Assembly (NCBI GenBank): GCA_007922195.1
Contig: ML682232.1
Location: 2,524,514 to 2,588,513, forward strand
DNA: 64,000 nucleotides
Direction: 5' to 3'
Source: Podocnemis expansa
Taxonomy: Eukaryota; Chordata; Testudines; Podocnemididae
Notes under the pieces: generated by a model
Databases searched by the model: none
What the model was told of the DNA's origin: nothing
The model's input: only the letters and a program-made list of their open reading frames with translations
Shown here: one piece after another, positions 1 to 12,747 of the stretch
How the letters are laid out: each line of letters opens with the position of its first letter
Numbering within the stretch: the first letter of the stretch is position 1
Program-made: the position numbers and the translations under genes

Positions 1-1159
1 AAGATTAAATAAGGCTAAAGCTTTAAATAAATAATGCTGCACCAATACAGTACTACAATGAATGACAATTTAATCCTTTAAACCTAAATAATGAAATCAG
101 GCATCCACTGATGTATCTCGTTGTTTCAGGACCATCTGGCTGCACCCTTATACCTCAGCAATCAAAAAATAAAGAAATATTAACTTCTTAAAAATAATGA
201 TTTCTAGAGATTTTACAATACTTATATTAGTAGATAGCCATACAGTACAGCATGTAAAGAAAATGTTTAAGGAGTGATAAATGATATTTGCTATCTTTCA
301 CTCATGTCTCTCCTCTCCAATCCATACAAAATGCAACTGTTACAATTGTCTTCCTTGCTTTTCACAATGACCTTATCACATCCATTCTCTAAATCCTCTC
401 CCACCATAGTGAATTCAAGTTAGATGATCTAATTTAACCATACTTTTCAAATATCTATCCCCCACTTCTTATCTATTCATGTCTCTCATATCCCTTCCTG
501 ACCTCTTTGCTACCACTGTAACTCCAGCTTTGACCATTCATGCCACCAATAAAATCTTTGTTGGGGCTGGTCAGAAAATTCTGACCAACCATTTTTTGTC
601 AATAGTTGATGAGCTGTTGAAATTAAAATGTTTCAGAAGTCTGATAGGACCTGGACAGGCTTTGAAACCAACTTGGTTTCTTGCCAGCTTGCATGCCTGG
701 GTCCTCAGTACCTTGCCTACTGAATAGCCACAGATTTGGAACCCCAGAGATCCCTGGTGTCTGGCTTTGGGGCAGCCCCACATGGAATTGCCTTGGATTC
801 AGGGCTGCAATCCCTTATACAAAGAACTTCTAATTTTTTGGCTTCTTTTTTGAATCAGAACTAAACCAGATTTTGAAATCCTCTGCAAAACCTTCCTGAG
901 CACAGCCTTAGTCTTTTGAGGTCTCCCATGCTTGGGGTAGCCTATTTGAACTGCCCTCTCCTCCTTCAAATCTCTTCTTTAAATCCAATTGTTCCAAGAA
1001 GCTGATGAAAATTAGTCTGAGAAGCAGTAATGAAAAAAATGACTCTTCTTTACATGCTAGGTATAATGCTGAAATACAAGGCAAACTGCAAATCCACATA
1101 AATTTTCACAAACTGTGGATATCTGATCCTCTTTCTCTGCCCCATTTTTCATGTAGCTC

Positions 1160-1280
1160 TTCATTTTGGATTGTAAGCTCTTCCAGGCAGGTACTGTGTC
1201 TATCTCTATAACAAAGTATCTAGCAAAATCCTGCCCCAATATTGTTTGGGGCTTCTGGGTATTACAAGAAATATTAAATG
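1160..1280 (+). repeat. Ancient LINE/SINE 3'-end relic
   Basis: The phrase ttgtaagctcttccaggcag, followed by tctagcaaaatcctgcccca and ttggggcttctgggtatta, is the decayed 3' end of an old amniote LINE/SINE family. A related decayed copy lies at 52030-52120. The exact family name is uncertain. Confidence 0.55.
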
Positions 1281-3805
1281 GTAACAGTAGTCTGGAACTT
1301 CTCTTGCTAACAGACTAAATAGTTCTGGATACCATACCTGAACTATTTTATTCAAAAGTAAATGTAACAGATCATTGGAAGATGTGCTTGAGGAGCAAAG
1401 CTGGACAAGATGAGAAGTACATATTGAAATGTTTCCTAAATCCAACTCTCCAACCAGGCATGCACCCCTCTAGTTTTCAGGCATTGCTGTTTGTCCAGTC
1501 ATGGAGCAGAAACCAGATCAGATGTATTAGGTAACCAACACCACACAGTAAGGGTGACTTTCTGGCCTGACTGAGGTCAGTGGCAAAACTCCCATTACAC
1601 CATGAGGGCAGGATTTCACTATGAATACATAACACTTTAGGAGAAGTAGAAGCTGACCAAAAAAAAAAAAAAGTGTGAAACAAGCTTAAATAAATTTATA
1701 AAGAAAAGCCAGTACAGTGCTGAAAAACATAGCTGGTCCACAGATAATTTGTGAAGAGGAAAAAAAGGCCAAATCCAATGAATTAAATATTCAGAAAGTT
1801 CAACCAGTTTTATAAATGAAACGAGTTCAAAGCTCCCCACACCAGAAAGAGAATTAGAACTGGCATGGAATTAATTTAATCTTTGCAAAAAACTTTTTCA
1901 TGCCATGCAGAGCAAAATATTCTTATTAATTTAAGACGAAGACAAACAGCGTATATTGATTAATTAAATACTAGAAGTTAACGCAGTCCTATTTGTGAGG
2001 CATGCTGGCTTAGTGCATTGTATGTGTGTGTTTTATTGGAAAACTGCTGTCACTTTTTCTAGTATGCAACCCAGCCACCCATTATTATTATTATTTTTTT
2101 GATGGCAGTGTGTGTCTGGACACATATAAAAAGGAAATGCTTAGAAAAGAGAAATGTGGCAGGCCAATCTGATATTTATCAATGTCAGAGATTTACTTGC
2201 AAATGATGTGGGATTATCATTATCTCCGGGTTGGATGCCAAGCTGCCACCCTCCCCCCCCCCAATTTAGGGCAGAAAGATACCACTGTATTGATGCTTTA
2301 GAAGATTAATAATAAATTGGATCACACAAAGGTTGCGATAGCTGCTCTGGGCTCTAAATATGAACAGATGGTAGCCTACATTCATAATTTGGAAGGCAGA
2401 GGTGGCACACCAGAATGCAATGCATTTTAATGATGGACTCTATTGACAATGGAAGGATAAAGTGTGACCTTAAAGGCCTACTCACAATCCCATTGAACTC
2501 AAGGCAAAAATCTTATTGATTTCAATAAGAACAGGATCAAACCCTCATCTTGTAGCATACCCAAGGAAATAAAGCCAGGAGATGAAGAGCTGGAAAACAG
2601 CCATAACAGGCCTACATCTAGCAGACCGCTGGGTTTGCCTATTAAGAAAAGAATGAATATTATTCCCTGTATAAATGGTTTAAATGTCCTGGCTTGTGCC
2701 AGTGGATATTTAAAGAGCATAACTATCCAGAGCCCTGATGATCACTCTCCTCTGAAAGATTCTTCATCCTGGAACAAAGGGCACAGGAGCACCACCTGGG
2801 GATGCTGGGTCAAGACTGACCTGGGCTACCGAATGAAGCAACAATACTACTTCTGCAGCACCAGACCATCAAAGGCCCAATCCAGCTGAACCTGCTTAAT
2901 CTGTGAACCTAATAAGATCAGAGCACAAAATGGCATCACTCCAGATAGCTAAGACATGACTCTTTTTGCTTAGCTAGAAAGTAACATACACAGCATTTTA
3001 AATGTTCCGTAATGTTTCTTAAGATCCACATAACTGGTATAAAACAGACTTCATTCTATTTTCTTCCTGAAACTGCCAAGTTCTGCTCCAGTTATCATTC
3101 TTCAGTGGCAAATACTAATCTTTTAATACCTCATTGGATTGCTGGGCACGAACAACAGATATCACGGTACTGAAATATGACGTGCTGGCTATGATAAACC
3201 AGGTTTTTTTTGAATATGTTCTATGTGGCTGCAAATACAAGAGTCTTTCTCTTTTATATTCTCACTGAAGTGCAACAATCTTTTCTTTTCTCTCGATATG
3301 AATCATTGGTTCTCTTTCAATGTCTTAAGAATTCCTTCAATAATTGAAAAGACCTTAAAGTAAACCATACCTTGAGTTCTGTGTTTCTGTCCTTTATAAC
3401 CAGGATACAAACTGCTCACCTCACCTACCGTGAAGTTGTGCTCAGGGTGAATTATATGGTCTAATTAGAAAACAGAGAGTGCTGTAACAAGTTATTGAAT
3501 AGCAGTACAGAGCTTTTATAGCGCATTAGTCCAAAATACTCCGATTTCAGTCAACTAATTTGTGACAGTGTGCTTGAGGGTGAATATACAGAGAGTACTG
3601 TCATTATTATCTACATGCTAAAGGTTACAAGATAAAATAGCTTTTGAAAATAAACGTTAATTAATGTGTTAAAGTTGGGCTTCACTTTTTTTGTCTAAAA
3701 TTGTTAAGACAAAAATATTTTTAATAATATTCCTTTATTGTCTTTCCATCCTCTGAATCTGCTCTCTGCATCTGCTCTCTCCACCGTATATCAACTGTTC
3801 TTGCT

Positions 3806-3860
3806 TAAATCAAATCATAGGGCTGGAAGGGACAGGTCTCAAGGAATCTCTTCTGACCAA
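3806..3860 (-). repeat. Short CR1-type 3' tail relic
   Basis: The sequence aaatcatagggctggaagg matches the reverse complement of CR1 3' ends, and also of the SINE tail at 58046. Only about 50 bp is recognisable. Confidence 0.55.
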
Positions 3861-3981
3861 ATCTCAGGTCTGTCTTTTTGCTCCTTGATAGTGCTGCTGC
3901 CTCTGAAATCACTGATTACTCTCTCCTCCTACAGTATTGTCCCCAGCCCTGGCATTCACATCTTTGTCCTGTAGACTCTCT

Positions 3982-4399
3982 GGCTACGTGTACATTGGCA
4001 AATTTGTCCAGACTAAGGAGGCTTAGTCTGGACTAATTTAGCCCTTGGCTGCACTAGGCTTTGCCTAGTTTGAACTAAGAAATTTCTTAGTTCAAATTAG
4101 GCAAAGCTTAGTCTGAACTAATAAGCACCAAGCTTAGTTAGGATTTCTGTGCTTAGTTTGAACTTTAGTTTGTACTAAGTGCAGCCAAAACCCAAACTAA
4201 GGCATTACTAAAAAAAGCTCGAACTAAGCCATTACTTTGAATTAGCCTAAAACGTTAGTTCGAACTAGAACGTGCTATTAGTTCAAAATAAAAAGTCTGG
4301 GGTTAGTTTGAATTAGCCTGAGGTTAGTTCGAACTAACCTCAGACTTCTTAGTTTAGACTTGCAAGTCTGAATTAACTCAGGCTAATGTAGAAATTGCC
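3982..4399. mobile_element. MITE rich in AGTTCGAACTAA-type palindromes
   Basis: Imperfect terminal inverted repeats run from ggctacgtgtacattggc inward and from ggcaatttctacattagcc on the other strand, about 12 of 19 positions matching. A 3 bp TCT flanks both ends, a weak target-site duplication. The 418 bp body is made largely of permuted TTAGTTTGAACTAA units, including a near-perfect hairpin at about 4060-4105. It has no coding capacity. The superfamily is not decided. Confidence 0.7.
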
Positions 4400-4879
4400 T
4401 CTGTGACTGCTCTTACCACGTTATCATATAGGTTTGAACTTCTCTCCTGTGTCTGGCACCACTTCTCCCTGTCTAGATGTTGGGTTTTATTTTTTATATC
4501 TTTCCTCACTGCCTTCCCTCCACTACTAGTCAAAGCTTCAGAGCTGCTTTCATTGCCTTCTCTCACATGCCTGCCTTTTTGCCTTCTTTCACTCAGCCTC
4601 CTGTGCAGAACAAGGACTGCTGCCTCCTAGTGCACCAGGCATCATTTCTTCTCCACATTCAAATCTTTTCTGACTGATATTGCTCACTAAAATTTTCCCA
4701 TAACATATAAATGTTTTCTCTATCCAACATTATATAAGAGAAAAACAAAGCAATAAAATAAAGCTTCTCACAAAAGACTGGTTACTTGCTTTCTCTGGAC
4801 CTCCCAGTCTTCCCTGCATGAATATCTGGAGTGTGTCATTGAAAGGAGCTCTGTATTACGAATTATGACACTGGATACT

Positions 4880-4935
4880 CTGGAGTAAATAACATGCATT
4901 TCAATCCTCAAGTATTGCTTTAACCACTAGGCCAA
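4880..4935. repeat. MIR-like SINE tail relic
   Basis: The phrase gctttaaccactaggcca resembles the conserved end of MIR-type SINEs in reptiles. Too little is left for a firm call. Confidence 0.35.
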
Positions 4936-5236
4936 TTAGGTTTCTAAAAAATGGCCTACAACTTTCACTATCTGCTGGAATAACTCCATAGCAACTACTG
5001 CTGAAAAAAATCTACACAATGTGTTTTAGGTGCTAAATCCCATTATCCTGAATGACTAAAAAAAAGGAATGGGATATCCATCAGGAGAAATAAACTGCAC
5101 ATAGCATTTCTTCTCACTATACTCAGCAGGTTAACCCAGAAGTTTAACAGAGGTAGACATTATTGATCTATTTATAATTACTTCCTGTGACAGGCTGTCA
5201 TTTTCTTTTCTTTTTCTTCTGAGGAGAAAGTTTATA

Positions 5237-5460
5237 GAATTACAGAAATGTAGGACTGGAAGGAACCTTGGCAGGTTATTTTAGTCCAGTCCCTTGTACT
5301 TAGGCAGGACTTAGTCTTATCTAGACCATCCCTGGCAAGTGTTTGTCTAACCTGTTTTTACAAACCTCCAGTGAAGCAGATTCTGGCAACCACAGTAGGT
5401 AATTTGTTCCAGTGCTTAACTACCAGATTCTCACAGCTGCACAAGTAATAGAGTCAAATA
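5237..5460 (-). mobile_element. 5'-truncated CR1 LINE fragment
   Basis: Read on the minus strand this is the terminal ~220 bp of a CR1: the end of ORF2, then the 3' UTR ending in ggttccttccagtcctac and attctataaa. Compared with the CR1 at 21551 it is heavily diverged, so it is an older insertion. Confidence 0.75.
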
Positions 5461-6354
5461 GAGTTTGTTTTACAAAGTATTGTTGTACAATGTAAAACTA
5501 TTTTTTCCCAATTGAACAGTCAGCCTTTTCGTATCATACATTTGATATGTATTTACTTACAAAGTTACTTCGGAAAAGTACTCTTTTTGTCTTATGTAAA
5601 GATAAATTCTTCTTTCATTTCTCCCATGAGTTGCATGTACCTCCCACTTCAGTCTCTAATCTGCTTTAATGAGGGCTGAAATTTGGAGAACTCAGCTTGT
5701 GAGATAACACAAATTTCTGACATGCAGTATGAAACAAGTACTTCACAGATGGAGGAGGATTCGCTGGATGACTTTTAAGTTCAAGGAATACCACAGAAAT
5801 TTTTAAAATTCTCTCTGTTACTCCTAAATACTTTGTGGTGCCCTAATAAGCATAACGAATGCACCCAGGCCACAGGGACTTTTGTGCATAGTTCAGGAAT
5901 ACTGATTTTCTTTCTTCTCCTGAGCAGAATGTACATGTTTTAAATTCTCAGCCATTTCATTTTATACTTACTTCCGTTTTATATATATACTGTTTTACAC
6001 AAATTTTAGTGCATTATCTTCAGAGGTAATCTGTTATACAAAAAATATTATTTCTGTTACATTTACGTTTTTCTTGCCTAAACTGAGTGCTTTCCTAAAG
6101 AATATGGGGAAATTACATTTGATTCTGTTGTTGAATTTGTTTGGTTTTTCATCAGAGATGAATAATTAGGCCTTTAAATCATACAAAGAGACACTGGTTA
6201 TTTTAGCACACCTCCATAGCTTTATGCTTTTAAAATCTTTTGCTTACATTTTTATGGGCATGCTAATACTTTTAAGTAATATTTATAAAAACTCGTTATA
6301 TGTTTACAATTCCTTTCACCAAGGATGGTAAACATTAATGATTTAAGATTTCAT

Positions 6355-6415
6355 ATTTAGGTAAATTAGTAGTATTTCCATTTTACAATGGTGAAGTAAC
6401 TGGCCCAAGGTCTTT
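6355..6415 (-). repeat. MIR SINE relic (antisense)
   Basis: The sequence tagtatttccattttacaat, followed by gaagtaactggcccaaggtc, is a decayed antisense MIR segment. Confidence 0.5.
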
Positions 6416-6687
6416 CCCTCCTACTCCATCTTCATGCCACACATCTTTTCACTCTTAATATTTTGTCTCATTCTTCCACTCACACTTCCATGCTTATTTT
6501 CTGGCTGCCCTCTATACGCAGGGCTACCAGCCTCCTCTTTTGCGAGCAGGTGTCTCAGTTCTTCATTTCACTAAATCATGGAAAATATTATGAAAATGAA
6601 AAATCTTACAACCTCTAATGTGTGATTTGTGTTGGAAATACAATCTGCATGGGCCCTCCTGTCCAATGAATATTTTGCACTAATTAC

Positions 6688-6773
6688 CTTCCAGAGCATA
6701 CTTCATATCCTGGGCAAATAGAGTCCACATGATTTCAGCACTGACTTTTCCCATGTTCAGTTCTTGAGGAAAC
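6688..6773 (-). CDS. UNC13C: UNC13C-like exon, MUN/MHD1 region (FPQELNMGK)
   Basis: This is an 86 bp exon: one base completing Gln, 28 codons, and one trailing base (phase 2 in, phase 1 out). The acceptor is catttgatttcag and the donor gtaattag. It encodes [16 protein letters not shown] and [12 protein letters not shown], a very conserved UNC13 segment at or near the Munc13-homology domain 1 part of the MUN domain. NMGK and AEIMWTLF favour UNC13C over the A and B paralogs (NVGK, AEVMW). The following exon, expected to begin near the conserved CKS-DYMN segment, was not found in positions 1-6687 and presumably lies beyond the left edge. Splice phases agree with the upstream exon at 31362-31229. 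Confidence 0.95.
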
Positions 6774-7724
6774 CTGAAATCAAACACATTTACATCAGTC
6801 CATCTGCTGCTAGAAATTACATTAGCAGCAATACAACAGAAATACAAATACTTTCGCAAAAAAGAGCACAAAGTATGTACTGAAAGTATGCACTGTAGTT
6901 TCTGTTTTGTACAATTATGTTAACCTCGTAGGGAGAACAAGCTTCAGACGTGCACTTCTGTCAACATAACTGTAATGATGGTAGGGCCCTAACTCAATAA
7001 TGAATTAAGTTTTGTACCAATTATATAATAGCACACATTTACAAATATCAAGTCAGGTCCATCCTTGGTGTAAATCTAGTGATTTCCAATGAGTTATACC
7101 AGGGAAGAGTTTGGCCCCCAGATGACATTACTATTCCTAACTCCTTGCATCACTATTGGGAACCCAAAGACACAGATGAAATAAGTAAAGTGCAGTAACA
7201 CAGACTGAAAGGCCATACACTATTAATTAAAGTTTTACTACTCATCTCACATTTCATATGCTCTTGGAAAATAGTCTTTATATAGTAGTTGCCACTAAGA
7301 AGTCAATATTTGCATACACTTCATTCAAAATAAGGAAAGAAAAAAGAAAGAAAACTATTACCTCAATTATCACAGTATAATAGCTGTTGGCAAAACAGTC
7401 ACTGCATGTTTTGCATCAGAATAAGTGTGTATGCATTTAAAAAATATTCTGCTCTCATTCTGAATGTGAAACTCAATATCAAAGGGTATTCAAGGAACAG
7501 AACTGAGGCAACTCATGCCCCTAAAATTAGATTTCAAAGTCCTATTTAAACTCAGCTGGCTAAGTGGGACTTCGTTAATTCTGAACATGATGAAGCATGT
7601 AGGTGCATAGTGAGATTCAGTTGAACACCAGCTTTTCACCATAAAACCAATGATTACAGGCCAAATTCTATCACTTTTGCTAGGAACCACTGTGCCAGGT
7701 AATTTGGCATTGTGTGTTTACAAA

Positions 7725-7812
7725 GGGCCAAATTATGTGCTGATGTAAATTGCCATAGCTCCAGTGCAGTTGATTTAACTATGTCAATTTATACCAGCAG
7801 AGAACTTGGCCC
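7725..7812. repeat. 88 bp palindromic element
   Basis: The first and last ~27 bases are inverted copies matching at about 22 positions: gggccaaattatgtgctg and its counterpart gggccaagttctctgctg on the opposite strand. A half copy may lie at 7050-7130. It looks like a decayed small palindromic MITE of a family common in sauropsids. I cannot name it. Confidence 0.55.
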
Positions 7813-8108
7813 TAAGTGTTTTAATTGCATAAAACAACATTTTATTCCACCCTGCATGATAGCAAAGTGAAATGAAGGAGCAACTACCTATCCCATTATA
7901 TTCTCTCCACATACTGCTCATCTGGCTCTGAACATGCCAGTTGCTTGTGTTCTCATCAACACACATTGTATTCTCGGCAGTCCCTCACAAATTATAGCAA
8001 AACAGATTGCCTCATCTTTACCAAAGTATTATCGAATTAGGGAAGTGTGGTATTATTACCCGTAATAAATTTGTAACACATTTGAAAGTTCTCTTTTTGT
8101 CATTTAAA

Positions 8109-8172
8109 GAGTGCAAGTTACAGAGATCATCTCATGTTTGGGAATTAAAGTCCCATGCTGTAACTTGCACTC
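8109..8172. other. 64 nt hairpin with a perfect 15 bp stem
   Basis: Positions 8109-8123 (gagtgcaagttacag) are exactly reverse-complementary to 8158-8172. The 34 bp between them can pair further. It is either a tiny palindromic transposon or a chance or functional hairpin; I found no second copy. Confidence 0.5.
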
Positions 8173-10182
8173 AAATAATAGGATTTTTGATTTTTACAAA
8201 GTATGTGAACCAAGAAAATTAGTTATCCTACCCTATAATTAGTAGAGTTAGTATAATCATTAACACTTTTGCCAGTTAAATTAATTTAGTGTAAAAAAGG
8301 ACTGTGCTCTGAAGCTATTGTGTTGGCTATAAAATATTACACTCTCATAATAGGAGCCTGATGTTTTCAAATATTACCATATGTCTCCCTGGGACTCCTT
8401 TTGGCTCCCCATTTATTGATTTGTGTAAGTTCCCTGGAGTTCAAAGGCTGGGCTTCCACATAACCTAATCCTGATTCAGAAAGCAAAAACTATTTGCTTA
8501 TGGAATTATCCACAGAACACCAGCTTTGATAGCATTCCTGTCTCTTCTTTTTATAATACATTTGTGAACCCTCCATTCCCAGGACTACATTTACACTTTT
8601 ACTCTTTTGATGGCCATAAGAAAACAAGAAGAAATTCTCAGCATCCACTTCTATCATTTACTATCTTGACCATTTATTATTGCAACTCCTCATCATCATA
8701 CTCAGCAAGTGAGAAAGAGAGAAACATATTATGCTGATTGGGCTATGTAAACATTGTTTTCACTCATTAGCAATAGCAATGAGGATCTGATTCATGGCTT
8801 TGCTTTGTTCTGTCATTCAATAAATTGTGTTGCCACAAGAAACACAACTGTACATTCCATCAACTTCCTGAGCAGTCTCTATATTCTTTATCGTGTTTAT
8901 TAATGAATGATTCACAGCAATTATAAATATCTTATACTGCAAAATCCATTATCCAGAAATAGTTTATTAACAAGATTTATTGCATAGAACCATCTTTTAG
9001 AAATAAGTAAAAAATTATCTACTGCTGCTAAATGTGCTTATGCACATATAAATAATAATGGGGGAAAACTAACTCATTTAAAAAGAAGTAATTAAATGGA
9101 AATATTCTTGTATGTTGTGTATGTTTTGATTATATTTTTCAAATACTGTTAGTTTATAGAGAAATGGACAGTCATGGTAAGAATGCCATTGGTAGAAAAC
9201 TTGTGTGACTTATTTTCTTAAACGAATGTAAAACGCAATCATTTTTCTATTCTTTTCAACCAATTATTGCAAAGGATGTTAAAAACTCAGTTGTAGATTT
9301 TTCATTGTTTACTTTTAGATAGACTTGGCAGAATTTGCTTTTTGAAATAAATAATTGCAATGGATATCAGTGTTTGTTATTAAACTTTCCAATTTTTATG
9401 GACTAAAATTTTCACAGCTCTTGGAAGTAATGTGAGACAGATAAAGTAGTGGAGGTGAGAATACTTATTTAAGGACAATGGATATTGAGATACAAAAACT
9501 TAAAGCAATGTAACTGTTAAAACACACACACGTCAGAATCACATCAAAGTGCTAAAGTATCATTTTTATTACTTTACTCTCATAAATTTTGACTATTAAT
9601 GGCAACATTTGTGTGTGTGTACAGTGAAATAAACATTGCCTACATTTACTTATAAAAAGCTAATCCCTCCATGCCTGTATTTAGATAACTAGGGTGGATA
9701 AATGTATTTGCAGTTAGTTGCTGTTTTAATGAAGGAAGGAAAAAGCAACCTCTGACAGAGTGTTTGCCCCTACACTTGCCCTGAAGGGGTTAATCTATGC
9801 CAAATAGTGGGACAATTAACAAAATAGGCCACAGCTGAGGGAAATCAGGTATTAAGTAATTCCCCAACTGAATAATGAGGGAGCCCAGCTGAGGAGGAAC
9901 AACTGGGCTGGGTTCATAAAATGGGAACTTGGCAGCCAAGAAGGCAGCAGGGAAGTCATCCGCATTTACTCACTGGGACTGGCAAACCAAGAAAAGGCGG
10001 TGGGCGGGAGAAGGTTAGGAGAGGCTCAGGGAAAAGCCAATAAGGTCTGGGATGGAGCAGACCTTGGGTGCTGATTATAAGGCCCTTGAGTTGAAACTCT
10101 GAGTACAAGATGGAGATGGGTTTCCCCTAACATGCACAGGAAAGTGGTGCCAGCTGGGCAGTGAATGGGAATTTCAAAAGGG

Positions 10183-10302
10183 ATAGCCGTGTTAGTCTAG
10201 ACCAGTAAAAAAACAACAAGGAGTTGTGTGGCACTTTAAGACTAACAGATTTATTTTTTGCATGAGCTTTCGTGGGAGAAGATCCCACTTCCTCAGATGC
10301 CT
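10183..10302 (+). mobile_element. Hairpin-family unit, single arm, inserted in LTR
   Basis: It carries the head (gggatagccgtgttagtctag), then aacaacaaggagttgtgtgg, ttaagactaacagattta and the hammerhead-like block at 10260-10300. The second, inverted arm found in other copies is missing. No convincing target-site duplication is seen, so it may be truncated. Confidence 0.75.
10260..10300 (-). ncRNA. Hammerhead-ribozyme-like motif
   Basis: Read on the minus strand: GCAT, then CTGAGGA, A, a GTGGGA/TCCCAC stem, GAAA overlapping a self-complementary AGCT, C, then ATGC. GCAT and ATGC can pair as helix I, and the core boxes are those of a hammerhead (position 7 is free to vary). One extra A after the first box is unusual. 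AGCT could form helix III only between two molecules, as known for dimeric hammerheads. Activity is inferred, not shown. Confidence 0.45.
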
Positions 10303-11857
10303 AAGTTCATTTGTAAGAAGATCCTTTCAGACTCTAGAAGGGGAGGACACCTGTGACTTGGCTGGAGGGCTAAACCACAAAGACAGAGTGTCTTGCCTTG
10401 CTGAGACCCCAGAAGAAAAGGTGGAAAGGACGAGTATGACCTGGAATTAGTTAATCCCCAGATTAATCAGAAGGGAGTGCACTCAAGGTGAGCAGACTCC
10501 TATGACACAACCCAAAGGTGCACAGTTATAGATAAGTGTATTTTTTGCACAAAATCAATTATAAATACTGCATTATAGTGTTAACAGTTTGGAGAGGTAT
10601 GAACCTACAAATAAATAATTATAAAGGGCTGAAATCTAGCATAAATCTAAATTTCTGGAAAGATTTAGATCAGAAGGAATCTTCCTCCTCAGGTTTCAAA
10701 ACTCAGCTCTCAGCACATCACATATTCTCAGCTGTCCAGACTGTTCACTTCATATGTCAGATATTTTTGGGATCCTCCAATGGAATTCTTGCTGGGGTGC
10801 TCCTGACCCAGTATGTCAGGTTTAAAGATAACGGATGACCCAGAAGGAAGTGCTGGACCTGCTATTGGACATGGTGGAATTTCAGCAACATAAGTATGGA
10901 GGTTTGTAGGTTATGAGGAATGGGATGGAATGTGGGGCATAAAAGGAAGTGGTCATGGGAATATGGAAGCTACTCAATCAAGGTTCAAAGGCTCAGCCAC
11001 AAATCTGCTTGTATGCACAGGGGACCAAGATTTGGGTGAGATAACCAGCGCATGTGAGTCAACTCTAACTGGCTTGAGGGGAGGGAGGGAGGGAGATGGG
11101 GTGACATCAATCACAGGTTTAAAGGAGCAAAAAGGATGAAGACCTCAGAATATCTGGATTATATTTACTGAAACATGGAAACTTGGTTAAGTTTAATTAA
11201 GCCACCAAATGTTTATATAGTTTGCTATTTCTAGTGCATAACTAACTCAGAAAAGTAAGAATACTCTGATTTAAAGCCAATAATCCACCATCCTGTTGTG
11301 GGGAGTGAAATAAATAATCCTACCATATGTGCTACCATAACTTCAGTAAAGACTGAAACACTAAGGACAAAGAGACAATCTTATATGTTCTCTTGCTTTC
11401 CTGGTTTGAAGGCAGAGGCTTAACTTTATTTTACAACATCTTTATCCTTACTTTCTGTGTTCACTGTCATTGTACCATACAGTGGTATCTGAGATCACAG
11501 AATGCTCCTCCTTATACTATGAAAAATGGTGGCCATTCTCCTGATGCTACAAGTGTGATACACGTTGGTAAAAGCTAATTTGTTAATGGTGACCAATGAA
11601 GTATTATAAATAGAAGGAAGAAAAACCCCTAGAAACATGACATAGGTTTTCCAGTGGCACAATCTTTTTGGAGTTTAACACAAAGTGAATTTAAGTATTA
11701 ATTTTTCATATTTATATTTCAAGGACTTGAAAACCTTCTGGAAGGATGGTGTGTAGTACTTGTCCTCCCTGTTGATATGCCCACCGATACATAAAGACTC
11801 TGCACATATGATTATAATGTGAGCTAATATTTTTTACCATGCAATATCTCCATAGTC

Positions 11858-12067
11858 TGTCACCAGTCAAGTTCCAAAGGGGCAGCTGTTTCAATCTAGT
11901 TCAGTAAAGCAAACAAGGAGTCCCGTGGCACTTAAAGACTAAAAAATTTATCTATTGTATGAGTTCTGTGGGTCTGATGAAGTGGGATTTTCTCCCACAA
12001 AAGCTCATGCAATAAATACATGTTTTAGTCTTTAAGTGCCACAGGACTCCTTGTTTGTCACTAGTCA
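11858..12067. mobile_element. Hairpin-family unit with 12 bp target-site duplication
   Basis: The element spans 11870-12055: the head ttccaaaggggcagctg, a left arm aacaaggagtcccgtggcac, and a right arm that is its inverse ending ggactccttgttt. It is flanked by tgtcaccagtca (11858-11869) and tgtcactagtca (12056-12067), 11 of 12 matching. The left arm is cut short where it turns into the right arm, as a template switch would leave it. In the right arm the hammerhead GAAA box has become AAAA. Confidence 0.85.
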
Positions 12068-12747
12068 GTGACTCAGGCTGGCCCCTTCGATTCTGCCACT
12101 TTGTGATGATGGCAATCTGCAGTTGGCCTCAGACTAGAGAGTCTTCTTGAGAGTAACCAAAGAAAGCAGCCATTCAAACATCCCAAAGCCTACGTTACAT
12201 GGTCTGGAACTGCCTAATAAAACTGCCAAAGTGGGCAGGGCTGGACAGTTTGGGAGACGTATTGACCAATTCAATGAATTTCCTGGGTACTCTCTACTAG
12301 TCAAACTCCTATGGATGGCATTTAAAGCAACTTTCTCCATGGGGGAGAAGGCAAAGATTCCAAGACTCTCCTTCCTTGAAAATGAGTATCTTCTTGAGCA
12401 CAGTTTCTCTCAATCTGTAACACTGAACTGATCTCCGTACCTTTATTATGCACAAACATGCTCTTTCATCTTGCTGTAGTTTTGCAGAGTTCAGAACATC
12501 AGTACTACACTTTAATTCACACTACATTGGTTTCAATGGAACCACTGTAAATGAAAAAAATAGGATGTAACTATAAGTACAGATAATCCCATTGAAATAA
12601 ATGAGATTTTAAGCAAAGGTGTTTTTATTCACACTAATGGTGTCTTCTTTGCAGGATACAATGTGAATGAAGCTGCTAAGATTTATATATAAATTCCTAC
12701 TGCCATCAATGGGATTTCGGGTCGAGTTCATGGAATGAAATACTGAT

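Larger units (their letters stand above)
1..6687 (-). other. UNC13C intron (downstream side, open at the left edge)
   Basis: This intron begins with the donor gtaattag and continues beyond position 1. It contains an old LINE/SINE 3' end (1160-1280), a short CR1-type tail (3806-3860), a MITE (3982-4399), a MIR-like tail (4880-4935), a CR1 3' end (5237-5460) and a MIR relic (6355-6415). I recognise nothing in 1-1160, 1280-3800 and 5460-6350. Confidence 0.7.
9746..10512. mobile_element. Solo LTR (interrupted by a hairpin unit)
   Basis: The LTR body runs 9751-10507, beginning TCTGACAGAG (degraded TGTGACAGAG) and ending TATGACA. It is flanked by a perfect 5 bp duplication, caacc, at 9746-9750 and 10508-10512. 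A hairpin-family unit (about 10183-10302) interrupts it. No internal retroviral or gypsy coding sequence is adjacent, so it is a solo LTR left by recombination. The 5 bp duplication suits a gypsy or endogenous-retrovirus origin; which one cannot be decided here. Confidence 0.75.
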
